DNA from: Pedobacter cryoconitis | Lineage (GTDB): Bacteria; Bacteroidota; Bacteroidia; Sphingobacteriales; Sphingobacteriaceae | Assembly: GCF_003259615.1 (NCBI RefSeq) | Contig: NZ_QLLR01000004.1 | Coordinates: 1 to 64,000, forward strand | DNA length: 64,000 nt | Reading direction: 5' to 3' | Part shown: one piece after another, positions 27,232 through 35,735 of the stretch | Layout: each line of letters opens with the position of its first letter | How positions within the stretch are numbered: the first letter of the stretch is position 1 | The notes under the pieces: generated by a model | Told to the model about the DNA's origin: nothing | Databases searched by the model: none | The model's input: the letters and a program-made list of their open reading frames with translations, nothing else | Program-made: the position numbers and the translations under genes

Positions 27232-27270
27232 GTTAAACAAAAAATGTTTTAAATATTTTTTTTGTTTAAC
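27232..27270. promoter_or_regulatory. Inverted repeat GTTAAACAA-N21-TTGTTTAAC before the CarH gene
   Basis: Perfect 9-bp arms, 18 to 56 bases before the CarH-type start codon and just after the DASH cryptochrome stop. Symmetric AT-rich arms separated by about three helical turns suit a tetrameric MerR/CarH operator, possibly for autoregulation. The same TTGTTTAAC arm occurs at 3681-3689 upstream of the ECF sigma gene. An alternative reading is a weak terminator for the cryptochrome gene. Confidence 0.45.
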
Positions 27271-27283
27271 CTCCGTCCTTTTT

Positions 27284-28534
27284 TTACTGAATATCCTGAA
27301 CCTCTATATCCAGTAATTTAATTTGTTTATCCAGGTCAAACGCATTTTTAGAACGTGTATCTTTTCCACCTCCGGCTACATAAGCCCAGTTGCCCCAATT
27401 ACTGGCTGGTGAATAATCAATTAGTTTTTGCTCAAAATAGCCAGCTCCGTCTATCCAATTTAATTTTAAGATATAAATCAGGTAAGTAGCCACCAATAAA
27501 CGGCCGGTATGGGTAATAAAACCAGACTGATTCAGTTCGCTCATGTGCTGATCAACAACAGGGTTGCCTGTATTTCCATCCTTCCACTGCTGCAAACGCT
27601 GAACATATTCTTCAGTTTGCGGGAATTCCTTCATTTCTACAATATCCTTGAAGTAATCCACACTATGCTTTTTAAACATAAACCTGAAGAAATCTCTCCA
27701 CAATAAGCCCAATATCAATTGCGTGAAATGACTGTTAGCCCCGAATTTTTGTTCGGCCTCTTTCACTGCCCAATAAACTTTTCTTGGAGATAAAGCACCT
27801 ACAGCAAGCCATGGCGATAATTTAGAGGTAAAACTATGCTGGGCAGCCTGTGCTTTGCTGCTCCGGGTATAAATTTCAGAACCGGCTGCAAATAATTCTT
27901 GTAAATGTTTTATGCCTTCCTGCTCTCCACCTGACAAACTGGTTGTGAAAGCCCCGCCACATGTCGGTAACTCTCCCCATTCTTCGGCCACTACAAAATT
28001 AATCTGTTCAGGAGAAAGAAAACAATCTTTTACGATCGCATCCCTTTCTGTCTTTTTCTTAAACTGGGAAAAAACATCAGGAATATCTTTAATAGGGAAC
28101 GGAAGATCTTCTTTATTGTAAAGGGTATGCCCAATAAAGTGTTTCAGGTTTATTCTCAATTTCCACAGCAAGTCTTCCACATTAGAAGAAACTGTAGTTT
28201 CTTCTGTTGCGACTTCTCTATGGTGATAAACCTCTGCAATTTCATATTGTTCAGCAAGTGCTGAAATATGATCTTCAGGAGTACCACAGATTACTAAAAG
28301 ATTACCACCCAGTTTGATCAGTGACTCGCGCAAAGCAAAAACGCTTTCTGCCAAAAATTGAAACCTGTTGTGCACCGATTTGCTTTCTTCTTCAGTTGTA
28401 CATTCGAAATGGCGCGGATCAAAAAAATAAACTGGCAGAATACTATCGGACTTACTGATCGCTTCTACTAACATTTCATTGTCATGTAACCGCAAATCAT
28501 TTCTAAACCAGACGAGTATTTTCCGAGATTCCAT
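27284..28534 (-). CDS. DASH-type cryptochrome / single-strand photolyase
   Basis: 416 residues. The N-terminal antenna domain starts KILVWFRNDLRLHDN and has VYHHREVATEE, a DASH-like pattern, then LYNKEDLPFPIKDIPDVFSQF (in parts). The FAD domain has the VDQHMSELNQSGFITHTGR and DYSPASNWGNWAYVAGGGKD stretches (in parts), where DASH proteins read DYDVASNWGNW. The family binds FAD and repairs or senses UV/blue-light damage. It is divergent from the TIGR01777 oxidoreductase gene and lies directly upstream of the CarH-type regulator on the same strand. Confidence 0.88.
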   Translation of the reverse strand: MESRKILVWFRNDLRLHDNEMLVEAISKSDSILPVYFFDPRHFECTTEEESKSVHNRFQFLAESVFALRESLIKLGGNLLVICGTPEDHISALAEQYEIAEVYHHREVATEETTVSSNVEDLLWKLRINLKHFIGHTLYNKEDLPFPIKDIPDVFSQFKKKTERDAIVKDCFLSPEQINFVVAEEWGELPTCGGAFTTSLSGGEQEGIKHLQELFAAGSEIYTRSSKAQAAQHSFTSKLSPWLAVGALSPRKVYWAVKEAEQKFGANSHFTQLILGLLWRDFFRFMFKKHSVDYFKDIVEMKEFPQTEEYVQRLQQWKDGNTGNPVVDQHMSELNQSGFITHTGRLLVATYLIYILKLNWIDGAGYFEQKLIDYSPASNWGNWAYVAGGGKDTRSKNAFDLDKQIKLLDIEVQDIQ

Positions 28535-28537
28535 TTA

Positions 28538-28557
28538 TTTAGACTAAAGTTTTGTTG
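28538..28557 (-). promoter_or_regulatory. 20-bp motif, photolyase side of the divergent promoter region
   Basis: On the minus strand this reads CAACAAAACTTTAGTCTAAA and ends 4 bases before the cryptochrome start codon. It matches the plus-strand motif at 28623-28642 in 18 of 20 positions and includes the palindrome TTTAG-N-CTAAA. A TATTTTTG box (minus strand, 28565-28572) lies just upstream. Confidence 0.55.
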
Positions 28558-28622
28558 TAATCTCCAAAAATATACCATTTTTATCCTAACATCTAATGCA
28601 CAAAGTAATATTTACATAAGCG

Positions 28623-28642
28623 CAACAAAAGTTTAGCCTAAA
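28623..28642 (+). promoter_or_regulatory. 20-bp motif, oxidoreductase/photolyase side of the divergent promoter region
   Basis: CAACAAAAGTTTAGCCTAAA on the plus strand ends 57 bases before the oxidoreductase ATG. It faces away from the nearly identical copy at 28538-28557, so each divergent transcript has one copy in the same orientation. A shared operator or a special sigma factor promoter would explain it. Confidence 0.55.
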
Positions 28643-28699
28643 ATCACGTTTAAACTACTTTCTCAGAAACAAAACCATTAGTATTAAAGTTAATCCTAC

Positions 28700-29608
28700 A
28701 TGAACCAGCATATTTTACTCACAGGTGCAACCGGCATGCTCGGTAAAGATTTAATTCAAACGCTTTTAAAGCGGGGAAATAAGGTTTCTATCCTTTCCCG
28801 GAAGCCGCATCAAATTGACCAGGTAAAAGTCTTTTTATGGGATGTCGAAAAGCAGAAAATTGATGCGGCCTGCCTGGAAGGCGTGGATAGTATTATTCAT
28901 CTTGCTGGCGAAAATATATCCAAAGGAAAATGGACTGAGCAGCGCAAAAAAGAAATTATTGACAGCCGGGTTCTTTCTACACAATTGCTGTTTAAAACCA
29001 TAGCCACTAATCCGAACCAAATTAAAAACTTTATTTCCGCCGCTGCTATTGGGTATTACGGTAACCGTGCGGATGAAATACTGACAGAAGAAAGTAAGCC
29101 GGGCCATAATTTCCTCGCAGATTGCTGTATTCAATGGGAAAAAGCCATAGACCAGGGGCAGCAGCTGAAGCTGAGAATCGTAAAAATCAGAACTGGTGTT
29201 GTGCTGGCCAAAAATGATGGCGCACTAAAGGCCATGGCCACACCGATCAAACTATTTGCAGGAGCTCCTTTGGGAAGCGGAAAGCAATGGGTGCCGTGGA
29301 TTCATTATCAGGATATGACCCGCATTTATCTCCATGCACTGGATAATGAGTTATTAACAGGCGCATACAATGCTACCGCACCTGTTCCTGTCACTAATAA
29401 ACAAATGACCAAAGCTATTGCTAAACAATTACATCGGCCTGTATGGCCGTTTAGTGTTCCTGAGAAAATATTGCAGCTCATTTTAGGGGAAATGAGTTCA
29501 CTGGTCCTGAATAGTACCCATACCACAGCGCATAAAATAGAATCCAGTGGATTTATTTTCAAATATACCCAACTGGAACAAGCTTTATCCGATATTTACG
29601 GCTCATGA
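28700..29608 (+). CDS. TIGR01777-type NAD(P)-dependent epimerase/oxidoreductase
   Basis: 302 residues, an extended SDR protein. The nucleotide-binding motif is GATGMLGKDL (residues 8-17). The subfamily signature IIHLAGENISKGKWTEQRKKEI (in parts, about 63-85) and YYGNRADEILTEES near residue 119 match the TIGR01777/YfcH group, and PWIHYQDM is also typical. Substrate and role are unknown for the family. The photolyase gene starts inside its stop codon (4-base overlap, ATGA), so the two are co-translated, which hints at a link with light or DNA repair. Confidence 0.88.
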   Translation: MNQHILLTGATGMLGKDLIQTLLKRGNKVSILSRKPHQIDQVKVFLWDVEKQKIDAACLEGVDSIIHLAGENISKGKWTEQRKKEIIDSRVLSTQLLFKTIATNPNQIKNFISAAAIGYYGNRADEILTEESKPGHNFLADCCIQWEKAIDQGQQLKLRIVKIRTGVVLAKNDGALKAMATPIKLFAGAPLGSGKQWVPWIHYQDMTRIYLHALDNELLTGAYNATAPVPVTNKQMTKAIAKQLHRPVWPFSVPEKILQLILGEMSSLVLNSTHTTAHKIESSGFIFKYTQLEQALSDIYGS

Positions 29609-30909
29609 AAACAGAGGTTAATATTTGCTGGTTAAGAAGAGATTTAAGGTTAAAAGATCATGCGGCTTTATACCATGCCTTAAAAGAAGGTATCCCGGTT
29701 TTACTGCTCTTTATATTCGATCGCCATATCCTGGATGACTTAAATGATCCGAAGGATGCCAGGGTAACTTTTATCTACCGTAAATTAAAGGAGCTGGAAG
29801 CCGAATTGCAGCAAAAAGGGTCTTCTATCCTCATTAAGTATGGCACGCCAGAAGAAATCTGGCCGGAATTGCTGAAAACTTATACGGTAAAATCTGTTTA
29901 TGCCAATCATGATTACGAGCCTTATGCGACGGAACGCGACGATACTTTAGCAGAATACCTCCGTTCGGAATCTATTGATTTTAAAACCTTTAAAGACCAG
30001 GTAGTCTTTGAGAAAAAGGAAATCGTAAAAGCTGATGGAAAGCCTTATACCGTTTTCACCCCTTATTTCCGTCAATGGAAAATGAAGCTGAAAGATTTTT
30101 ATCTTAAAGCTTACCCAGTAGAAAAATATCATAAAAATCTGCTGCAAACTCAGCCCCATGCTTTTCCTGAATTAAGCACTTTAGGCTTTGAAGAATCAAC
30201 GCTGCAATTTCCTTCAACCAGTTTTGAGGATAAATTAGCTGCTTATGAGCAACGGAGAGATTTCCCTGCAGACGACGCAACCACCCATTTGGGCATCCAT
30301 TTAAGATTTGGAACGGTCAGTATCAGAGCAGCAGCAGCGAAAGCCTTACACGCGGGTGCTGACAAATGGTTATCAGAGCTGGCCTGGAGAGATTTTTACA
30401 TGATGATTTTATCTCAGTTTCCTCATATTACCACACAATCCTTTAAACCAGCCTACGACCAAATTAAATGGCTGAACAGGGAACAGGATTTTGAAGCCTG
30501 GAAAAACGGTAAGACAGGTTACCCTATTGTAGATGCAGGAATGAATCAGCTGAATCAAACGGGTTATATGCACAACCGGGTCCGAATGATTGTAGGAAGT
30601 TTCCTGACCAAACACCTGTTGATTGACTGGCGCTGGGGAGAGGCTTATTTCGCAGAGAAGTTATTGGATTATGAACTGGCCAGTAATGTTGGCGGATGGC
30701 AATGGGCCTGTGGTTGCGGTAATGATGCAGCTCCTTATTTCAGAGTATTCAATCCAGAGCTGCAAGCAAAGAAATTTGATCCGGAAAATAAGTATATCTA
30801 CCGTTGGGCACCTGAGTATAAACAAGAAAAGCACAGTCAACCTATAGTTGACCATGTTTTTGCGAGAGAACGAATTCTCAAAGTATTTAAAGAAGCTTTA
30901 AACAGTTAA
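29605..30909 (+). CDS. phrB: Class I CPD-type deoxyribodipyrimidine photolyase
   Basis: 434 residues. The antenna domain has CWLRRDLRLKDHAAL and YANHDYEPYATERD. The FAD/DNA domain has LAWRDFYMMIL, GYMHNRVRMIVGSFLTK, LLIDWRWGEAYFAEKLLD and VGGWQWACGCGNDAAPYFRVF (in parts), the pattern of class I photolyases that reverse cyclobutane dimers with FADH- and light. Fully coupled to the SDR gene before it. A strong terminator follows at 30921. The CPD rather than 6-4 specificity is family inference. Confidence 0.92.
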   Translation: MKTEVNICWLRRDLRLKDHAALYHALKEGIPVLLLFIFDRHILDDLNDPKDARVTFIYRKLKELEAELQQKGSSILIKYGTPEEIWPELLKTYTVKSVYANHDYEPYATERDDTLAEYLRSESIDFKTFKDQVVFEKKEIVKADGKPYTVFTPYFRQWKMKLKDFYLKAYPVEKYHKNLLQTQPHAFPELSTLGFEESTLQFPSTSFEDKLAAYEQRRDFPADDATTHLGIHLRFGTVSIRAAAAKALHAGADKWLSELAWRDFYMMILSQFPHITTQSFKPAYDQIKWLNREQDFEAWKNGKTGYPIVDAGMNQLNQTGYMHNRVRMIVGSFLTKHLLIDWRWGEAYFAEKLLDYELASNVGGWQWACGCGNDAAPYFRVFNPELQAKKFDPENKYIYRWAPEYKQEKHSQPIVDHVFARERILKVFKEALNS

Positions 30910-30920
30910 AAACATCCTAT

Positions 30921-30970
30921 AAACAGAAAATCCCTGCTAAGTTTTGAAGCTTAGCAGGGATTTTCTGTTT
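30921..30970. terminator. Strong terminator between the photolyase and FKBP operons
   Basis: A 21-bp perfect stem (starting AAACAGAAAATCCCTGC) closes an 8-nt loop. It ends both the plus-strand photolyase operon and the minus-strand FKBP operon, which converge here. Confidence 0.88.
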
Positions 30971-30986
30971 ATATTATTTATTGCGC

Positions 30987-31907
30987 TTAATTCGTTACAC
31001 TGACAATTTCAATATCAAAGTCCAATACGGCATTTTTAGGTAAAGATGGCGGAATCCCAACCGGACCATAACCACGATCAGAAGGAATAAGAAGACGAAT
31101 CTTACCACCTGCAGTTAATTTTCCAGGAATCACATCACCCCAGCCTCTAACTCCTAAATTCCCTAAAACAGCACTGAAAGTACCATCAACATTAGTCTGA
31201 GATACAGTTCCATCAGCAAACCTTAAGGTATAATTTGCAATCACTGTAGAGCTCAGTGAGATTTTATCGGTACCAGTACCTGGAGTTGAAATACTATAAT
31301 AAACCCTTGAAGGATCTTTGATCATCGTCAGGCTATTCTTTTTAATAATATCATTGATAACACGGTCATCCAAAGCAATCTGTGATTTCTCAGGTGCTGT
31401 AGTTATTGTCATGTCAATATTTTCATTCGAAGGAACAGTTCCTGAACCATTTTTTCCATACACAAGGTAAGATGGAAGCAGAATTCTTGCAGAGCCACCT
31501 GGTTTAAGTCTTAAAATAACATCACGTATGGCAGTCACTCCTACTGTTGCGAAAATAGTATTGTCAACAGGCGACAATACATTGGTATAGCCCCCCAGTG
31601 TGCCAAAATTTCCGTTTAAAGAAGAAGCCCAGTACACTGTACCATTCTCCAGTCCTTTTACCGAAAGATTATATAACACAGAGTCACTGGTTGAGTAAAG
31701 CGCAGTGCCGGTTCCAGGATTCAGAATCTGGTAGTAATAACCAGTTTTCAATGAATCTTCAATAACAGTCAGGTTATTGGCGGTAATATAATCCTGTATT
31801 TTCTTGCCGTCTACCACCTGGATAGAATCATAAGTCTTTTTACAAGAACTAAAAAGAACGGTTAAGCCAATCAAGGCAAGAGTAAATTGTGATAACTTTT
31901 TAAGCAT
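30987..31907 (-). CDS. Lipoprotein with two FKBP-type peptidyl-prolyl isomerase domains
   Basis: 306 residues with a lipobox (FSSC, C22). Two FKBP-like domains follow, about residues 60-170 and 195-305. The second keeps GVRGWGDVIPGKLTAGGKIRLLIPSDRGYG (in parts), with the typical IPSxxGYG end. The first is more diverged (ILLPSYLVYG). A periplasmic, lipid-anchored folding helper is likely. It follows a related single-domain gene by 5 bases. Confidence 0.85.
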   Translation of the reverse strand: MLKKLSQFTLALIGLTVLFSSCKKTYDSIQVVDGKKIQDYITANNLTVIEDSLKTGYYYQILNPGTGTALYSTSDSVLYNLSVKGLENGTVYWASSLNGNFGTLGGYTNVLSPVDNTIFATVGVTAIRDVILRLKPGGSARILLPSYLVYGKNGSGTVPSNENIDMTITTAPEKSQIALDDRVINDIIKKNSLTMIKDPSRVYYSISTPGTGTDKISLSSTVIANYTLRFADGTVSQTNVDGTFSAVLGNLGVRGWGDVIPGKLTAGGKIRLLIPSDRGYGPVGIPPSLPKNAVLDFDIEIVSVTN

Positions 31908-31912
31908 TATTT

Positions 31913-32479
31913 TTAATTTGTTTGGACTATTGGTACGAATTTTTTTACTTCGATTAATTGGATGTCGAAATCTAATATAGAATTTGCAGGCAGAAAAGAA
32001 GGTAATCTGTTAGTTTGCTGTGCTGCAGGAACTATTCTGTTTTGGTAAGCCATTGTGGAAGGTATAATTAACCTGATATGCCCGCCCGGCTGGATTAATC
32101 TGAGTCCTTTTTGCCAGCCCTCTATAGCTGAGCTAAAACTAAATGTTGGCAAAAGATCGTCAGTTACTATCGGAGTCATATCATATAACTGCTGTTTGAT
32201 CGTACTTCCGGTATAACGTATTTTAATAACATCTGTAGGATCATAAACCGCGCTACCTTTTCCAGCATCATAAATCTGATAATACATGCCATCAGAAGTC
32301 CTTGTCGCTGTTATCTTGTTTGCCTCTATCCCTGTAGCATTAACTGAATCTATATATATCTTAATCAAATCCTCATCAATGGCTAATTGCGCAACTTTAT
32401 CATAGGCAGGAGCTGTTTTACAGGCTGCGAAGGAACAAGCGGCGATTATCAACACTAACAAAGTTTTGCTTTTAAACAT
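31913..32479 (-). CDS. FKBP-like lipoprotein
   Basis: 188 residues from the ATG at 32479, which places a signal peptide and lipobox (SFAAC, C20) at the N-terminus; 19 further codons upstream have no support. One FKBP domain covers about residues 70-183, with GWQKGLRLIQPGGHIRLIIPS (in parts) and ending ILDFDIQLIEV. Aromatic active-site residues are partly replaced, so isomerase activity is uncertain. It forms an operon with the two-domain FKBP lipoprotein. Confidence 0.82.
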   Translation of the reverse strand: MFKSKTLLVLIIAACSFAACKTAPAYDKVAQLAIDEDLIKIYIDSVNATGIEANKITATRTSDGMYYQIYDAGKGSAVYDPTDVIKIRYTGSTIKQQLYDMTPIVTDDLLPTFSFSSAIEGWQKGLRLIQPGGHIRLIIPSTMAYQNRIVPAAQQTNRLPSFLPANSILDFDIQLIEVKKFVPIVQTN

Positions 32480-32545
32480 ATTGCACAAAAATAGTCTTTT
32501 ATTAGGGATGGTACAATATTTAACCAATTTTAACAATTATCACAA

Positions 32546-32584
32546 AAAAGAGGCCGGATCATTTGCGATGACCCGGCCTCTTTT
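32546..32584 (-). terminator. Terminator of the fad operon
   Basis: AAAAGAGGCCGG pairs with CCGGCCTCTTTT, extended by ATCAT/ATGAC with one mismatch, around a short loop. It ends the minus-strand fadE gene 17 bases after its stop. Confidence 0.85.
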
Positions 32585-32600
32585 GTATTAAAAACAATAA

Positions 32601-34391
32601 TTAAAAGCAATATTTATTCTCAGCAATCAGTTGTTGTGCAACCTGCTGACGCGCGTCTTTTACATTAAATGGTTCCACTTTAGTAAATCTTTTTAGTCCC
32701 ACTAACATCATACGTTGTTCATCACCTTCAGCAAAAGCCCATAAAGCTTCTTTTCCAGCTTTTTGCAAAGCATCAACTGCCTCTACAAAGTAAATGCGCA
32801 TCATGTTCAACTGTCCCTGGCAAGCTTCAGCACCTCTTAAACTAACCAGTTTCTCTGTTCTTAACATTACTGACTCCGCTACATAAACATAACTCGCCAT
32901 ATCTGCAATGTTCATCAGAATTTCCTGCTCTTTAGAAAGGCTCATCATTAACTTCTGAACGGCTGCGCCGGCAACCATTAAGGTTGCTTTTTTCAGGTTT
33001 TGAATGATTTTTTTCTCCGCTGCGAAAAGGGTATCATCCTGTTCTGCGAAATCAGGAATAGACATTAATTCAGCTGCTACAGCAGTAGCCGGAGTCATTA
33101 AGTCCAATTCACCTTTCATTGCTCTTTTCAACATCATGTCAACAGTCAATAGTCTGTTGATTTCGTTGGTTCCTTCGAAAATCCTGTTGATCCTTGCATC
33201 ACGGTAAGCCCTGTCCATTGGGGCATCGGCCGAGAAGCCCATTCCACCATAGATCTGAACACCTTCATCTACTACATAATCCAGTGCCTCAGAACCCCAT
33301 ACTTTAAGGATGGCACATTCCACTGCAAACTGCTCTGTAGATTTTAGTTTAGCCTTACTTTTATCCATACCGCCAGCAACCAATGCTTCATAAGCATCGT
33401 CAATATTCTGACCTGCACGGTAATTAGCAGATTCTACCGCATAAACTTTAGTTGCCATTTCAGCAATCTTATAACGGATAGCACCATACTTTGAAATCGG
33501 GCGTTCAAACTGGATACGCTCGTTTGAATAATTAATTGCTGTACTGATCACCGCTTTAGAAGCTCCGACAGCAGCAGCAGCCAATTTAATACGGCCAATA
33601 TTTAAAATATTAACAGCGATCTTAAATCCGTTTTCGCGTTCTGAAAGCATGTTTTCTACAGGAACTGCACAGTCGTTGAAAAACACCTGACGTGTTGAAG
33701 ATCCTTTAATCCCCATTTTATGCTCTTCAGGGTTCATGGTCACCCCACCAAACTCACGCTCTACAATAAATGCAGTCAGGTTTTTATCGTCATCTATTTT
33801 TGCGAATACTATAAAGATGTCAGCGAAACCACCATTGGTGATCCACATTTTCTGCCCGTTAATCACATAATGTTTACCATCTGCTGATAACTTCGCTTTA
33901 GTCTTCCCAGAATTTGCGTCTGATCCTGAATTCGGCTCTGTTAAACAGTAAGCTGCTTTCCATTCACCTGAACCCAATTTTGGGATATATTTTGCTTTCT
34001 GCTCTTCATTTCCATAATATAGAATAGGCAAAGTACCAATACCTGTATGTGCAGAAATAGCAACTGCAAAGGAATGACCGGCACCAATTACATCAGCAAC
34101 CAGCATAGAAGTATTAAAGTTTTTACCGAAACCACCGTACTCTTCTGGAATAGAAACACCCAGCAACCCCAATTCGCCTGCTTTAGTTACTAAGGAAGCC
34201 ATCAGGCCTTCTTCCATTTTATCGATGCGATCCAGGTTCGGGTACACTTCTGCTGCTAGAAAATCTCTGCAGGTCTGTGCAATCATTTGCTGTTCTTCAT
34301 CAAATTCTTCAGGAATAAATACATCCTGGTATGTGGTTTCCTTAATCAGGAACTCGCCACCTTTTACTTTTGTTTTGTCTGTAGTTTCCAT
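32601..34391 (-). CDS. fadE: Acyl-CoA dehydrogenase (B. subtilis FadE type)
   Basis: 596 residues, longer than the 380-residue short forms and like the FadE of fadNAE operons. Motifs are YCLTEPNSGSDANS (FAD/substrate loop), WITNGGFADI and the C-terminal catalytic region RINRIFEGTNEINRLL with the Glu in FEGTNE. An extra helical C-terminal domain of about 170 residues follows. It makes the first double bond in fatty acyl-CoA. Last gene of the minus-strand marR-fadN-fadA-fadE operon. Confidence 0.93.
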   Translation of the reverse strand: METTDKTKVKGGEFLIKETTYQDVFIPEEFDEEQQMIAQTCRDFLAAEVYPNLDRIDKMEEGLMASLVTKAGELGLLGVSIPEEYGGFGKNFNTSMLVADVIGAGHSFAVAISAHTGIGTLPILYYGNEEQKAKYIPKLGSGEWKAAYCLTEPNSGSDANSGKTKAKLSADGKHYVINGQKMWITNGGFADIFIVFAKIDDDKNLTAFIVEREFGGVTMNPEEHKMGIKGSSTRQVFFNDCAVPVENMLSERENGFKIAVNILNIGRIKLAAAAVGASKAVISTAINYSNERIQFERPISKYGAIRYKIAEMATKVYAVESANYRAGQNIDDAYEALVAGGMDKSKAKLKSTEQFAVECAILKVWGSEALDYVVDEGVQIYGGMGFSADAPMDRAYRDARINRIFEGTNEINRLLTVDMMLKRAMKGELDLMTPATAVAAELMSIPDFAEQDDTLFAAEKKIIQNLKKATLMVAGAAVQKLMMSLSKEQEILMNIADMASYVYVAESVMLRTEKLVSLRGAEACQGQLNMMRIYFVEAVDALQKAGKEALWAFAEGDEQRMMLVGLKRFTKVEPFNVKDARQQVAQQLIAENKYCF

Positions 34392-34469
34392 ATTCTTTGT
34401 TGTTGAAGCTGCCGGGATCTCCCCGGAGTTTCATTTTTATATTTTATAATAAAGCGCTGACCTCAGCCG

Positions 34470-35648
34470 CTAAAGAAGTTCAAAAATACCAGCAGCACCT
34501 TGTCCACTACCCACACACATCGTTACCATTCCGTATTTACCATTTCTGCGTTTCAGCTCATGGAACAATTGTACAGAAAGTTTGGCTCCTGTACAGCCCA
34601 GCGGGTGCCCTAAAGCAATCGCACCACCGTTCACGTTCACCACATCCTGGTTGATACCCAAAGTTCTGACTACGGCTAATGACTGAGAAGCAAAAGCTTC
34701 ATTCAGCTCTATTAAGTCCATTTGCTCTAAAGTCAGCCCTGCTTTCTTTAAAGCCAGGGGAATTGCTTCAATCGGGCCTATACCCATAATCCTTGGCGGT
34801 ACACCAACCACACCATAACTTACCAGGCGGGCAATCGGTTCAACACCCAATTCTTTCAGTTTACTTTCAGAAACGACGATCACAAAAGCTGCACCATCCG
34901 AAGTCTGAGAAGAGTTACCAGCAGTTACACTTCCATCAGCGGCGAAAACAGGTTTAAGCTTAGCTAATTTATCCAGAGAAGTATCCGCACGAGGTCCCTC
35001 ATCGGTATCCACGACATAACTTCTGGTCTTCTTTTTCATCTGACCGTCCAGATAATTTTCAGTCACTGTAATTGGTGCTACTCCGGCTTTTAAATGTCCG
35101 TTCTTTATCGCCTCCACTGCTTTCATATTCGATTTGAAAGCGAATTCATCCTGATCCTCTCTGCTTACCTTATATTCATTGGCTACAGCTTCGGCAGTAA
35201 GTCCCATTCCCCAGTACCAGTCCGGGTTCTTTTTAGCGACTTCAAAATTAGGGACTACTTTCCATCCCCCGAAAGGCATACCAGACATCACTTCAACACC
35301 ACCGGCGATAATGCAGTCTGCCATTCCACTTTTAATTTTAGCAACTGCAGTCGCTATGGTATCCAATCCTGATGCACAATACCTGTTTAAGGTTACACCC
35401 GGAACTTTAACCGTATCCAATCCCATCAGGGAAATCATACGGCCTATATTTAATCCTTGTTCTGCTTCCGGAGTTGCATTCCCAACGATAACATCATCTA
35501 TTTGATCTTTATCCAGATTCGGAACTGAGGCTACCAGTTGTTTGATGACTTCAGCAGCCAGATCATCGGCCCTGGTAAAACGAAATACGCCACGTGGTGC
35601 TTTGCCCACTGCTGTACGTAAACCTGCTATGATATATGCTTCTTGCAT
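34470..35648 (-). CDS. fadA: Acetyl-CoA C-acyltransferase (3-ketoacyl-CoA thiolase)
   Basis: 392 residues. The nucleophilic Cys is in LNRYCASGLDTIA (near residue 90), the His in GHPLGCTGAK and the second Cys in MCVGSGQGAAG. The N-terminus AYIIAGLRTAVGKAPRG is typical. It cleaves 3-ketoacyl-CoA into acetyl-CoA and a shortened acyl-CoA. The gene lies between fadN (87 bases upstream) and fadE (78 bases downstream), all on the minus strand. Confidence 0.95.
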   Translation of the reverse strand: MQEAYIIAGLRTAVGKAPRGVFRFTRADDLAAEVIKQLVASVPNLDKDQIDDVIVGNATPEAEQGLNIGRMISLMGLDTVKVPGVTLNRYCASGLDTIATAVAKIKSGMADCIIAGGVEVMSGMPFGGWKVVPNFEVAKKNPDWYWGMGLTAEAVANEYKVSREDQDEFAFKSNMKAVEAIKNGHLKAGVAPITVTENYLDGQMKKKTRSYVVDTDEGPRADTSLDKLAKLKPVFAADGSVTAGNSSQTSDGAAFVIVVSESKLKELGVEPIARLVSYGVVGVPPRIMGIGPIEAIPLALKKAGLTLEQMDLIELNEAFASQSLAVVRTLGINQDVVNVNGGAIALGHPLGCTGAKLSVQLFHELKRRNGKYGMVTMCVGSGQGAAGIFELL

Positions 35649-35735
35649 TTTTTGATGTAGTTAAGAAAAATCTCAGCGGAATAAATCCTGCTGATCCTTT
35701 GCTGTTAAACCTTATATTATCTTTAAATCCTCTGG

